Assembly (NCBI GenBank): GCA_947034885.2
Contig: OX344758.2
Span: forward strand, 7,628,501-7,692,500
Direction of reading: 5' to 3'
DNA length: 64,000 nucleotides
Source: Thuidium tamariscinum
Lineage: Eukaryota > Streptophyta > Bryopsida > Hypnales > Thuidiaceae
Shown here: positions 25,035-37,470 of the stretch, in pieces
Position numbering within the stretch: position 1 is the first letter of the stretch
Layout of the letters: each line of letters starts with the position of its first letter
Notes under the pieces: model-generated
What the model was told of the DNA's origin: nothing
Database searches by the model: none
The model's input: the letters and a program-made list of their open reading frames with translations, nothing else
Translations under genes and position numbers: made by a program

Positions 25035-25540
25035 TTTTATTTAATATTCATGATTTTACATGATAATTGATTGAAAAAAATTGATGAATAACTTTTTAAA
25101 TTTGATTGCATAGATATATAGGAAACATCTATATGCAAATCTTTCCTTTAAGAAGCATCTCCAAAAAGTCTTAGAATTCCTTCTATAAGGTGCTGTATGA
25201 CCAAAATTTTTGACAATAAATATCTCTATATTTTAACTAGAATTTTGGCAAAGTAATTGTTCCATGTTTCTAAAAAGTAAGAAATTAGTTACTATGTGAA
25301 GTTTAAGAAACAAAATCTAAAAGAGATGATTATTTTACAATATTTGGGCATTGTCATGCCAACATTGAAATTATTGTAGAGGAAATTACCTTTTTTTTAA
25401 TTTTTTTTTTGGGGGGGTGCTTTTTGAAGGAAAAATGCATACATAAATTCTTGCTACATAACTATGCGATCAATTTAAAAAAATCATCACCAATGTTTTT
25501 CAATCAATTATCATGTAAAAATTTGAACATTGAATAAAGT
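25035..25540. repeat. Foldback repeat (about 130-bp arms)
   Basis: The left arm, about 25035-25160 (core TTTACATGATAATTGATTG), is matched by an inverted right arm, about 25415-25540 (core CAATCAATTATCATGTAAA). The match continues inward through GCATAGATATATAGG-like sequence. Arm identity is moderate. The loop of about 250 bp is AT-rich with a poly-G tract near 25407. No target duplication was identified. Confidence 0.6.
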
Positions 25541-27082
25541 ACTTTGGGGGGGGGGGACTCTTAGTGTAGTAGAAAATGGTGTGGAATAAAAAATAGGGTC
25601 AATTTAATTCTTTGAAGGAAAAATTTATACTTTTGTTAGATCTACCAAAACATTTGTAATATGTCTCATAGATGATTATATATATAATAGGATATAGAAA
25701 AAATCCCTTTTTTGTATAGTAAAAAAAACCTTTTGTTAGATCTACCAAACATTGGATGCTCCAAAAAATGCTTTGGAGGTTTAGTTTGTTAGTGAATAGT
25801 TTAGAAAGGTGGTTGTAGTTTTTGTCTTAAATTTGAATAAAGTGTTGCTTTGGATTGGTGGAAAATGCTCCCAAGATCATGCTTCTGTGGTAGAAAGATA
25901 CTAGTTGTCAAAATTGACAGCTCCTATTTGTGTATGACCTTTGTTTGTGAACCTTCAAGTTTTTAATTTCAAGTTCTTTGGTGGATTGAGACTATTCATA
26001 CATGTGTTTGCAAACACATATCTTATATTAAATTACTATATTTCCAACTTTCTTATATTTAAGAGTACTCTTCTTTTGTGAATTGTGTACTATTGAAGTA
26101 TTCGTGGATGCATGCTACATGGGTTATGTATTTTAAAGTTTGCTTTCTTGTCAATTGTATGCTTTTGCCATTGGTTTTGTTTTCAATGGCCCTTTCTATA
26201 GTATGCTATTGACATTGTTTGTTGTGCCTTATGCTAGTTCAAATGCTATGGAAAATTTGTTGTTCACATGTTTGTTTTTGCAAGGTGTCAGTTTGTATTG
26301 CTCTTGATATTCTATAGTTCTAAAATGTACCCAAAAAAAGGTGCCAAAAATTAGTCTCCTTATCCATTTGCAAAAAGAAAAAAAGGTGCAACAAAATATA
26401 TATTAGTAGCTTTTTATTACAAATAGGGAGGGGGGGAAAATGGAAGGAGATAAACACCTCCCCATTAAATAACTTGTTATTGCACATGGTTATCCAATGT
26501 AAAGAGGTGTAACCTCCTTCAAATATAACAATTCATTAAAATTAGAGTTTAATTTTGGATTTTTGAAATTGAAATTTGGTATTCTTGATTGGAATTTCAC
26601 AAAATTTCAATATTAATTATTCTTAATTGACCATGGCACCCTCTATATCGACTTTTGGTATTATTTGTTGTATTTAGATGAGACAAGTTTAGATTTGTTA
26701 AAAGGAAGCAAAGCCTATATTTGGTGCATCTAGATCCATTGCATATTTCTGTGGCTCATTTGAAGGTTAGATGTAGGTTCTAGGAGATTTTGTAGGGTTA
26801 TAAGGTTAAGTATGGTGTAGAATTTGGCTATATGAATAGGTAGAGTTGATCTTTCAGTAGGTCCCTATACCAATTGCATATTTGGAGATGGTAGTTGGGC
26901 TTAGGATGGTGCAAGAGTGGTATCTTGTGGCTAGAAACCTTGTTTGTAGACTATGAAAGAGGGTCTCTAGTCTTCTTGCTTCGTATTGTGAGATTACATG
27001 AGGACAAGTACTCATATGGAAGAAGGCCATAATTTGAATTCAATAACATAGCGACATTATTAGTAGTTTGTTGTTGTTCTAC
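25541..27082. other. AT-rich intergenic DNA with G-runs
   Basis: Homopolymer G runs occur at about 25546-25557 and 26427-26436. No gene or bounded element is recognised. Confidence 0.5.
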
Positions 27083-29228
27083 TTAACCCCTAAAGGACCA
27101 AGGCCAAATAGTATAAGGCTTTCTTGCATTCACCCAAAAGAAAATTCACACAAAAAAACACTTGATTTAAATTCTTTAAAAAATTGGTAAGTAGACGTAG
27201 GTCCAAAATTGAAACAAAAACTAAATAATTTACCCTTTAGTGACTGTGGTTGATTTAGGGGGTGGACGTAGTTCTTCAAAAAAGTGAATTTTGTGGCCAC
27301 TCTAAAGATGTAATCTTAGATTAAACTGTATCAAGTATTGCCATAAGGGAGATTTTTCAACCTAACAAAAAATCAAACTCATCCAACAGTACAAATTGCT
27401 ATAAATAAGATAGAAGAGACTGATTTTTGGACTTTCAGTAAATTTTTCTTGAAAGGCAAGTAGAATAGGCATCTAACCCAAGTCATTTCATATTTTTTTG
27501 AAACTTTTTGAAATTAGTTACAAATTTTTGAAGTTCACAAAAAATGGTCATCTTTGGTCATCAAAAGTAATACCCTTCTAAAATGTGCAGATTTGGTACA
27601 TTTGAGAAAGCAAAATGTACCTCTAAATCATGTTTGCTTTTAGAGCCTTGTTGGAATTTGAGTTGTTTCCCTCAATCCTCAAAAATCAATGACTTGAATG
27701 ACCCTTTAGAATTTGCACTAAATAAATTTTAATGCATAATTTTACTTTTGGCATTCATGAGATTACAAAGCAACATCTTATACCTTGTCAAGACATCAAG
27801 ATACAAATAAATCTCACAAATTGGTTGATATTTTTTCATATAACATAGATTGCAAGAAGTTGTAGTCTTAAATTCATTAATTAAAATATTATATTATATT
27901 ATATTAGTGATATTTTTTGAAATTTTTTCAAGTTGTGTATTTCAACAAGAGGTTCATGGATATATAGTTTTTATTTCGATTGGGGCCAGGGAGTAGACGT
28001 TATAGCACACTAAGGACAAATGGAGTTTGGCAAGTAGCACAAAAACAATCAGAAAAAGTCAAAATAATTTTTAAGAAAAATTTCTCCTCAAAAACTATAT
28101 TTTGGGTTACATATGATGCTTTCAATCATTCTATTTGGACTAATGATGAGAAAGTTATGGATAGTTTTGGTTTTGGAGGCAATCTAAGCATCTTCTTGAA
28201 GAAATGATTTATAGAATTCATTTTTTAATGCAATTTTTAAAAGTTCTTAAAAAAGAATTGCTACATAGGGATAGATTTCTAGCTAGAACAATATCACCAT
28301 TGGAATAATTGTGATTCAATTCCACCCTAAAGCTAAAAACAATTTAATTTTCTCTTCAATATTGAACCTACCTCTATTTATTTTGTAGATTCTCAATTCA
28401 ACTATTCAATATAAAAAAATAGAAAATCAAAATCAATAGTACAAAAGTTTTCAACTGAAAAGATTCAAAGTCAAAAATTTAGTCAAACAAGGTGCAAAAT
28501 AACTTCATATATTTATTAAACACTTCCCATTTGAGGGTTCAAGTTGCAACCTCATAGCTAATACATTAATGCTCCAATTTTCTTGAAATTGGTTTTGTTT
28601 GAAGCACATGAAGACACTCTAATTTTGTTACTTTTTGAGATTTTTGTTATCAAATGTATTTTGAACAATATTAGACTCAGAGTGCAAAAATTTAAAAAAA
28701 GTGGTCAACCGGTCACTAAAGGGTTAATAATTCTAAGATGAGATTAAAATACAATAATTCCAATGGTGGTATTGTTCTATCAAGTTAACATAAACTCGTC
28801 TAATTTTTCTTTTTGAAAAATTGTAAAAATTGCATTCAAAAATGAATCCTACAAGTTATTTTTTCAAGAAGATGTTTAGATTGCTTGAAAAACAAGATTG
28901 TCTATAACTTTCTCATTGTAAGTCCAAATAGAATGAATCAAAGCTTCACATACAGGCAAAAATATATTATTTCAGAAAAACATTTGAAAAATAAAATTTT
29001 GACTTCTTCTAGAAAAGAATTTTAACCATTGGATGAAAATTTGGGCTATTTGTAGTACAACTTTTGTTCTTTGTCACCAATTGAAATAAAAATTACATTC
29101 CCACAAAGGTAATCACTTTTTCTATCTTGTAAAAAAGTTTCACAAGATTTCACCAAAAATTGAAGTCATAGGAACCTACTTGAAATCCATTTTGTTCCCC
29201 AAGGAGACAACGGTCTTTTAGGGGTTAA
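27083..29228. mobile_element. piggyBac-like non-autonomous element with TTAA flanks
   Basis: TTAA at 27083-27086 and 29225-29228 flank a 2138-bp body whose ends are CCCCTAAAGGACC and the complement of CCCCTAAAAGACC (12 of 13 match). TTAA duplication plus a CCC-starting TIR is the piggyBac signature, and the CCCCT terminus resembles that of the large element at 50473-55925. The body is AT-rich with no credible transposase. It holds a second, nested element at 27233-28723. Part of the right half recurs at 31725-32050. Confidence 0.68.
27233..28723. mobile_element. Nested piggyBac-like element inside 27083-29228
   Basis: The ends are CCCTTTAGTGAC and its exact complement (12 bp). TTAA lies at 28724-28727 on the right; the left flank reads TTTA (27229-27232), one base off. 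The body is 1491 bp. The partial copy of the host element at about 31765-31785 lacks this insertion, so it is younger than the host repeat. No transposase is seen. A 75-codon open frame at 27980-28207 has no recognisable content. Confidence 0.6.
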
Positions 29229-30569
29229 GGTACTCTAAATAGAGGCACTCGTCATCATTTCTATATAAGGCTTAGAAGAGTGACACTTTGCTTGCTAGCT
29301 TCTTTTTTTATCATCAAAAATTGAGGATTCCTAGCTGCACATAATAGTAAAAGACTTCAATTAAGACTTGAAAGTGTTTCTAAGATGCAACATCATCGAC
29401 AACCTTTCATTGACTGCAACATCATGTTTCCATTACCACTGGTACGCTTACAAATAGAAGTAAGGTTTATTTGTAAATAGGGAATTGAATGAGTTGTAAA
29501 TCTCACCCACAACTTTTTCTTGGGCTTTAAATCTATCATAGATACTACAAGTGCAAATTCCTCTTGGGAGTTGGGACTTATAGGAAGGCAAGGATTGATG
29601 ATTGTAGTTGGCATCAAAACTTGTTTTGGAGACATATTACACATATTTCAAAATAAACAATCCTTGTGAATTTAGAAAGAAATTTAATTCTATAATTTGG
29701 TGCATATTCTTTTCAAACTATATTTAGTATGTAATTGGACATATGAAGAAGGTTGCAAAGGTAGAAATTTAATCAAAAAAGTTGTTGTAATCATGAACAA
29801 AGTCAAGGAGATTATGACAATGGATATCTTCACCAATGGCTCAAACAACATTGGCTACAATTCAAATTCAATCACCTCTCATCAATTTATAATTTTTTTA
29901 AATTGAATTAGGTCTTAGTTTTTGATAGCTAAGATGAATTTCTTTAATTGCTACATTTTTTAGTGTTTTATTTCTACACCTAAGATAAGTTGAGCACAAT
30001 TAGATTCTTGATTTTTGCTTTGGAGAATTCCTATGGGAAGTAAGAAAATGAGGTTTCTAAGCAATGGATTTTTCTAATTTCTCACGTGATGTAAAATACA
30101 ATAGGAAAAAATTTAGAATTCAAAACATAGCAAACTAAGCTATTTTGGCCTATTTAGGCTAAAAACTATGAACTTTTAACATAGAACTACTAAAAATCAA
30201 GAATTAGCTATTCTAAATCATAGACAACTATCTTCTATTTCCAAAATGGTATAATTCATTCCATTTGGAGTTTTCTAATGGAAGTGATGGCTAGATGAAG
30301 TTTAACTTTTAAGAAAGAGGCTAATTAAACTTCATCTATAAACTTCCACTAACTTTTGAATTTAAATTGACTTTTGATTTTGGTTCCTTGTTCTAAGATT
30401 AATTATAATTTTTAAATTCTAATTTTGATTTAGATTAGATGAAGATTCACCATTTTCATCCAATCTTGACACTAAGCTTCATCCTTAATTACTTACCTTG
30501 GTTTAACTTTGTCTCCTAAATATAAACTAGATGTAGAACCTTCTAGCTCTTTTTAAAGTGATGTTAAGC
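29229..30569. other. AT-rich intergenic DNA, nothing recognised
   Basis: No supportable features. Confidence 0.55.
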
Positions 30570-30866
30570 CCTATATGGTGAATTTTGTTAAAATGGCAGT
30601 ATCTCAAATGCCATTTTTCACACTATGTAGTCTAAATTAAAAACTAACATATATGACTAGTATAGATTTCCAAAATCTATGATAGATTTAGATTTTAGAC
30701 TATGTGGATTGAAACATCTTGGATTGTTATTGATTTCAAACATCTACAATACATATAGATTTCAAAATTCTATGATAGGTTTAGATTTCAGACTGTGCAA
30801 TCTGAACTATAAAAAATGTCAAACTAATGGAATATTTCCATTTTAACAAAATTTGCCATCTATATG
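30570..30866. repeat. Inverted-repeat element (about 297 bp) with internal duplication
   Basis: The left end TATATGGTGAATTTTGTTAA is matched by an inverted right end containing TTAACAAAATTTGCCATCTA. Inside, a block of about 55 bp (ATCTATGATAGATTTAGATT and following, then ATTCTATGATAGGTTTAGAT) occurs twice in direct order near 30665-30720 and 30758-30815. No superfamily assigned. Confidence 0.55.
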
Positions 30867-31724
30867 TTATTTAATTGTATTTAAAAGATTTTGAATTGCT
30901 ATCATCTTGATTTTTCAAGCTCTAGATATCTTCTACTAACTTATCAATTTTACGTCTCAAGTAATTTTAACTTGTAGAGTAGAAGATTACTTATTAAAAT
31001 TGATAATATACTTAGAATTGAACTTTTCTAATAAGAATTATAGATGGATGAAGTTTGATTGTTAATTGGTAGTTTGGTACTTTAGAATTTCATGTGCTAA
31101 TTTCTACCAATCTACAATTCTAATTTAATCTTTCTTTTGATTTTGAACTTTTGATTTAATCTAAATTATAAACTTTTGTCTCTAATTTCTTAAAATGAGT
31201 TTTATAATTTTACTATTTTTCATCCATTCTTATAATTATGAAACTTCATCCATTGATATCTTTTTTGTAGAATTTAAATGTATTTTCTAAGTTACTTTAG
31301 TATGTTTTCAAAAAGCTCTAGAAATCCTCTATAAGAATCTAAAATTAAATTTGGAATTAAAATCAATTTTAGAGGCTTGAAATGAATTTGAAATTTCCAT
31401 TGTGTATTTGAATTCTTAACCAAAAGGTATTGAGAAAAATGATTTGTTTTATACCTAAAGTCCTAAGACCAGTTTCATGTCAAGCACAATTGAAAATTGC
31501 TATATTTATTGCATTTGCCTATGAAAACAAACAAAACATCTTTTTTAGAATTTGAAGCTAAAGAGCATTCAAAGTTAAAAAGTAAGTCTTTTTGAACTTT
31601 GTTCTACAATTTCAATTGACTTTCACTGATATTTATAGAAAATATTTATATTATAAATTTTGAATTATAATTCTTTTTTGTGTTGAAAAATTGTGTAAGA
31701 GGTCTAGGAAAAAAAATTCCTCAT
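30867..31724. other. AT-rich intergenic DNA, nothing recognised
   Basis: No supportable features. Confidence 0.5.
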
Positions 31725-32050
31725 TATAATATAAAAAATTGTTAAGTAGAAGTATGTTCAAAATTGAAAAAAAATTGACTAAACTGTTGATAGCTTTAAG
31801 ATGAAATTGAAATATAAAAATTTAGATGGTAAGATTGTTCTAGCAAAAAAATTTAGTCTTGTTTAACAATTATTTTTGGAAAAGTAATAAAAATTGCATT
31901 TAAAAATGAATTCTACTAGTTATTTTTTTCAAAAAGATGTTGAGATTGCCCCCAAAACAAGATTGTCTTTAACTTTCTCATTACTAGTCCAAATAGAATA
32001 AATTTAATCTTCACATGTAGCAAGAGAAATATTTCAAGAAAAAAATTTAT
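31725..32050. repeat. Partial paralogue of the 27-29 kb element (empty site)
   Basis: The first 50 bp match 27172-27224 and the rest match 28728-29040, for example ACAAGATTGTCT(T/A)TAACTTTCTCAT and AATTGCATT(T/C)AAAAATGAAT. The 1.5-kb insert at 27233-28723 is absent here. It gives independent support for the boundaries of that nested insertion. Confidence 0.7.
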
Positions 32051-32499
32051 AAAAATTCATTTTGACATTTTGTAATTTTTTTTGTCATGAACGATGAATT
32101 TGATTCTAGAATTACGTTGCTAATGTGCAAGCTTGAAAGCATGAGCTTGTGAGCAGGATTTTTTTTTGAAAAAGGGTGAAGTATCCATGACTATAGATGT
32201 ACCTATGACCATGGATATACCTATGACCATTGTTGTACTAAATTTCATTTCTTTATATATTCTTTGCTCATTTTTTCCAAATTCTTTTTTAAACCCTATA
32301 CCCTAGAATCTTCTAAGGATTTTTTGTTTTGGAATTTTGATTGACTTTCAAATGTCTGGCAATAAAATTTGTTGTTTACATGTTTATTCTTGGAAATACC
32401 CTAATTAGTTTTGTAATGAATAATTGGTTCATGTGAAAATATATATGCTATTACACCTTATTTTTTCCATGAAGTGATTAAGAGTCCTTAGGTGGAGTC

Positions 32500-33660
32500 A
32501 AGAAGATTTATTCTTCACGCCTATAGGTGTGTGTGAAATTATATTTTACTTCATTTTCCATGTTAACTTCTAAAGGGGCAACGACGCTAGTCTGAGAGCC
32601 TAAAAGCATGAGCTTGCGAGCTGTGAGCGTAGGTTTTGTGAGCCCAGAGAATTAACTAAAAAAAACTGTGAATTTTTTAAGCCAAGAGAAAAAAAAGTGA
32701 AGTCATTTAAAAAAATTATATTTATAGTAAAATTTCAGCTTCATGACCGTGGACCTATGACCGTGGAAATGTGGTTAATGTATTTTAAAATTTCAAACCC
32801 TACTATCTCCAAAGGGCCTCTCAATACCTTCCAAAAAAATTTTGAATTTTCGAATTTTTTTTTGAGGTTCAAAATCCAGAATCCAACAAGGGGTTTTCAA
32901 GGGTGAGAGAAGGTTTTCAAGGGTAAAAAGTCACAAAAAAATGAACTAATAACATAATTGGGAAAAAAAAAGTTGAAAAAAAATGAAAAAAAATGTTTTG
33001 AGAGCTCCAAAGCCCTCTACCTCCTAATCCCTTTCAATATCAAGAGGGATTTTAGAGGGTGATGGAGTTCCAAGAAAATTTTGAAAAATTAAAAAGGGAT
33101 TGAAAAAAAATTGAAAAAAATTGAATTTTTTTTTGAAAAAATGAGTTTTGAAATTCACAAATTTCAAATCCCATGAGGGGGATATAAGATATAAAAATCC
33201 AAAATTCTTAAAGCACGGTAATAGGTCCATGCCATAAAAATCACTAAAATTTTTACCAAGACTTCTAGGCTCACAAGCTCACAGGCTCACAAAATAGCAT
33301 CTCCGCTAAAGGGGGAATATATTAATTTGGGAGGATAAGATTTATACATTTCACATCCCATTTTTTTCTAGGAGACTATCATTCTCGTGAAATATTCATT
33401 TCATATACTATTTTTTTGGTTTAATTGGTGTATGTACAATTTATCTCATGACACCTAACTTGTATTGCTTCATACCAATAGGTGGGTGGGAAGTTATATT
33501 TCATTTTATTTTCCATCTTAACTTCTAAAGGAGGAAGATTTGATTTTTTGTAGGAATAGATTGATCCATTTCACACCCCATTTTTTTCCTTGGAGACTGT
33601 CATGCTAGTGAAATATTAATTTCACATCCTATTTTTTTGGGTGGAGACTTCTACATGACA
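32500..33660. repeat. Direct duplication interrupted by a Mutator-like element
   Basis: Unit 1 (about 32500-32578, resumed at 33315-33430) and unit 2 (about 33460-33660) share an ordered set of words: ATAGGTG, TTTTCCAT(G/C)TTAACTTCTAAAGG, ATTTCACA(T/C)CCCATTTTTTTC and GAGACT(A/G)TCAT. Unit 2 has CTAAAGGAG at 33525-33533 and no insertion, so it is the empty-site form of unit 1. Confidence 0.65.
32579..33305. mobile_element. Non-autonomous Mutator-like element with 9-bp duplication
   Basis: A 727-bp body is flanked by an exact 9-bp direct repeat, CTAAAGGGG, at 32570-32578 and 33306-33314. The ends CAACGACGCTAGTCTGAGAG and the complement of CGGAGATGCTATTTTGTGAG are inverted with about 16 of 23 matches. 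Subterminal copies of GAGCTTG(C/T)GAGC lie on both sides. A 9-bp duplication is typical of Mutator-like elements. No transposase is present. A related scrap (GCATGAGCTTGTGAGC, then CCTATGACCATGG) lies at about 32139-32230. Confidence 0.72.
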
Positions 33661-35892
33661 AGGAGTATACAACATTATTTCTAATTCATTTCTTTGTCAT
33701 TTCAATTTTTTGGTTAGGAGGACTACATCTATAGGGTTGTTGTCATTGTGGTGGTTTTGTTTCTTTTCCCACTATACAATGTCTAAGATAACACATTGGT
33801 TGGCTATTATTTGTTTTCCCCAAATTATTTTTTGTAAGGAGATAATTATTTTCATGTCTTTTCATTTACCATTTTCATTCATTTTTTGGAGGAGAAATAT
33901 ATTGTTGTTTGTTTCAATTTGTTTATTGTTTTCAAATTCAATTAGGTAGAGAAAGACACTTCTCTTGTTATGAAAATACTCTCATTGTTGAGAATAATTT
34001 TTTTTTTCTTTAGACATTGTAATTAGGTTTTTGGAATCCTTATTCCAAAATTCTCCCAAGTTCGAACGCCAGGGAATGATCTATGTAAGGCTAGTGTAGT
34101 GTTCAAATGTCGTTATGTATTAGAGTTTAGTAAGTAGAATGTAAATTCACTCTTATTCCCACTACAAACCCCAAGGAACACTCATCCGTCCATTATAAGA
34201 TGAAAAAAGACTCAACATGCACGTCTCTGTCCTATCTAGTGTTCTAGGGCTTGTGACAATAGTTCTGGGACAATAGTTCAATGTGGACTGACTTGTGTAT
34301 GGATGCAATGCAGGACTTAGACTTTAGTACAGCCCACTATAGTACTTTGAAAATAGTACAAATATATGTATTCAATATTTCAAAACAAATTGGAATTAAG
34401 GGTTTGGAAAGGCTTACAATAAGTCACCCCAAGGCTCTAGGACAATATGGCCAATATCAAGGGTTAGCAACTACCTACAATACACCAAATCCAAACTTAC
34501 AACATGTAGATATGTAAAACTTCTAACACAACATTCTAACACATATAACCACTAAAATATAGATCCCAAACTAATAGTCGCACTAGTAGTTCACACCCAA
34601 ACTAGGGACCTTATTTTAATTCGTTATAGTCGCGGGCCAAAATAATCATTTAAAACCGGCCGGTGGACCAATACCGTGGTTAGAGGGCCTATATCCGTAT
34701 GATACCCTGGCAATACCCGATTGACACCCTTCCCTTGAGATACCCGGACAATAACCCTCCGTAATACCCAGCCAGTCCCAAACCAGGTGTCTACCTGAAA
34801 TTGGGTCTCTGATCGGAACCAGCCCAGGTCCCAACCGTACCCCGAGCCCTCGTTTGGGGACCTCACCCTAACTTGTCACCTCAGTTTAAATCCCTAATTC
34901 GATTTCCACAGACTGCAGCGACCTGCACCTGTTGCGTTGCTTACAATTTGAGATTTCTCGGTCGATTTGTCCGAATTTACTGAATTAGTTCATGAATCTC
35001 ACTCAGTCTCTCAATCTTGATTCCCACAATCCTCTCTGATAATGAATTAGCACAAACTTTTAAAATTTCGAGCTTTGCCGAAGGTCGAACCAGACGCGGC
35101 AACAATTACTCCGATTCAGTTTCGATTTGCGGCTCACAATTTCTCTAATTTGATCATGAATGAGTGATCGAGCAATGAATTACACACAACCAGCACAATT
35201 TGTATACAACAATTGAAAGAAACCGAGATTTGTAGCGGCTGCTGCGCACTTCGAGATTGCCGAATCCAGGGATCTGCTGATTCTTCACTCCAGCACCCAC
35301 AACGATCAATTCACCTACACAAGGAGTTGTGTAAGTCTTTCAATCTTGTTTATTTTTTTTTATTTACGATCGTGAGACTGCTTCAAAAATGGAAAATCCT
35401 TGACACTGCAGCATCCCGGCGTTTGAATCACCACCAAATTCCGATTCTTGTTCACAGTGCTGGCAATCGTTTCAGCTATTCCTCCGATCAGGTTCAAATC
35501 CCAACAAATTGCTTGCCCAATCCACCGGCACTCAAGACTAAGCGACCTTAGACTCGGCACAATCTATAGTGTATAATTCCTAACAATTCTTCAAAATCAT
35601 ATTCCCGACAGATTTCCCACCACGCACAGAGAATTGACTAGACAGCACTTCAATCAATCTTCAGCACAACAGCGCAAATTCCACACAATTACTCACAAAA
35701 TTATGCACACGATTACCCCACAACCAACAAAATTTGAAATAGCACTTTTATTACATTGGCAAATAGCATCATCGAAACAGCACATCAACAGCGCAAGATC
35801 GGCGCAATGAGAGTTACACAGCACAAGAAAAACGAAGAAGAACGCAAGAGAGAGCAATTGCCAAGAACAACAAGAATATATGTTGAATTCTG
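33661..35892. other. Unassigned region, GC-richer from 34620
   Basis: 33661-34560 is AT-rich and unrecognised. 34620-35890 is distinctly less AT-rich, yet its open frames share no family with anything I know. Its right edge cuts a gypsy reverse-transcriptase frame at about 35893, so 34620-35892 may be a later insertion, possibly an LTR or leader of another retroelement. No target duplication was found. CAACATTCTAACACA near 34528 resembles a retroelement LTR edge but is not enough to call. Confidence 0.35.
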
Positions 35893-36600
35893 GGGGATGC
35901 TGAAGTAATATATCCACATTTTTCTTTTCAAAGACGTCTTGATAGTTCTTGTATTGATTTGAAAGTGTAGTTGTATTGAATGTTGACAACACCATTTGTC
36001 ATAGGAGTTGCATAAGCTACAAATACAATTTCAGACTTCGCAACATGCATAAATGCTCTGGCTCTAAGAAAAATTGGTTTTTTGAAATTTTTTGAGGTAC
36101 TATAAATGTTTTTTTCTCTTCTAAAGGTTTTAATACAATACTACAATAGGTTTATTGAGAATGAATTCAATACTATAGTTTGATCAATTGATATGAAGAT
36201 TGTATTTTTCAAACCAAGAAAGTCCTAAAATAACGGAGCTAGAAGGAGAATGGATAGCATTATAGATTATGTAACTACTATGATTGTCTATGGTTGTTTT
36301 TAAGAGAATTGTTTCATATATGACATTTCCAAAAGCTAATGGACGTCCGTCAATAACCTTTACATGTACTTCTTTTGTTTTCCGTATTAAAAATATATTT
36401 TTTGTAGTTTAGTAAAAAATTTATCTATAAAACATGTTGAGGCTCTTGATTTTTGAATCTATTAAGGTATGCGTTTGAATTTTTAGGGGACCTAATTGTA
36501 TTGGAATCACAAAGCAAATACTAAGATTTGTAGATAGTACAGAACCATCAATTAAAACAGTGTTTACTATATACGTATATAAAAATCGCACGATTCTAAA
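35893..36600 (-). pseudogene. Ty3/gypsy protease / reverse-transcriptase start, broken
   Basis: Read on the minus strand from about 36600, decayed frames give the order expected of gypsy pol. First comes an aspartic protease region with LIDS at the active site (about 36460; a Lys follows where Gly is expected). Next are VIDGRPL near 36340 and VILGLSWFEKYN near 36220, and last the conserved lead-in to reverse transcriptase, NYQDVFEKKN near 35940. Several stops and shifts interrupt it. Reverse transcriptase, RNase H and integrase are absent because unrelated DNA starts at about 35893. This is a retrotransposon relic, not a host gene. Confidence 0.78.
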
Positions 36601-36789
36601 TAACTAGAATGATAAAAGGTATAAGCAGAGGTAAAAGAGCTTCAAACGTAGCTAGACTAAATTGTCGTACAATGACTTCTCTAAGTTTTTGTTTGGACTT
36701 GCTAACAATATAGATATCGAAAAGAGAATTGGATTCCCAAATAGGCGGTCTATTTAGATCCATAAACTTTCTATACTAAAAACATGGGA

Positions 36790-37470
36790 AGATTTTCAAG
36801 AATGAAGAGTTTTTCAAGCTACAAATTCAATTTAGAAGTGGATGATTTACAACTTTTAAAGCACCTTACAACTTTCAAATAAAGGGGTAATTTACACTCC
36901 ATTGAAAAATAATGGAGTTCTGATGATGTTAAAGGCAGTCTCGAGAAATTGTCAGGGACAAACTGAGATTGAATCAAATGAAAATTGAAATCTCCATGAG
37001 TGATGAGTCACTAGATAAGATTTAATTCAAAACTTAGATGTATTCAAGATGACAAAAGTACATAGAATAGACTTTAGAATAAGACCTGAAGTTTACAACT
37101 AAGAACAAGATGACAAAAGGAGTTGTCGAGACTGAGGAGCTTCTTAGTCTCGACCTCTATATATACTAGATAGCCCTAAATTTTTTCTATAAGTTTCCAG
37201 AAGCGTCTTCAACTACTTCTATAGTTCTATCAAGGAGGGAGCTCCTTAAGAAATTTCTACAAGGTTGAAGGTTTCTTGAGAAATTTCTACTATTTTTTAA
37301 AAGGTTCTACTAACTTCCGAAAAGTTTTATGATCTTCCAAAAGGTTCTATGATCTTTCAGAAGGTTTTATAATCCTCCAGAAGGTTCTATAATCTTTTGA
37401 AAGGTTCTACTAGATTCCAAAAAGTTCCAAAAAGTTTCAAAAAATCTCATAAAATTCTAGATGTTTCTAT
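36790..37470 (-). mobile_element. Gypsy LTR/leader fragment, minus orientation
   Basis: This block is an inverted, diverged copy of 40840-41410. The matches run through the AGGTTCTA-rich zone (37270-37460), GAGGGAGCT(C/T)CTT, GAGTTGTCG, and words such as CATCCACTTCTA. It lies directly upstream, in minus orientation, of the protease fragment, where an LTR and leader should be. A CTATATATAC box lies at about 37162. Confidence 0.65.

Noticed and set aside
34624..34866. An 80-codon antisense frame (Gly/Trp-rich)
   Set aside because: It lies in a GC-richer unassigned block; overlapping frames are equally open and no motif is recognisable.
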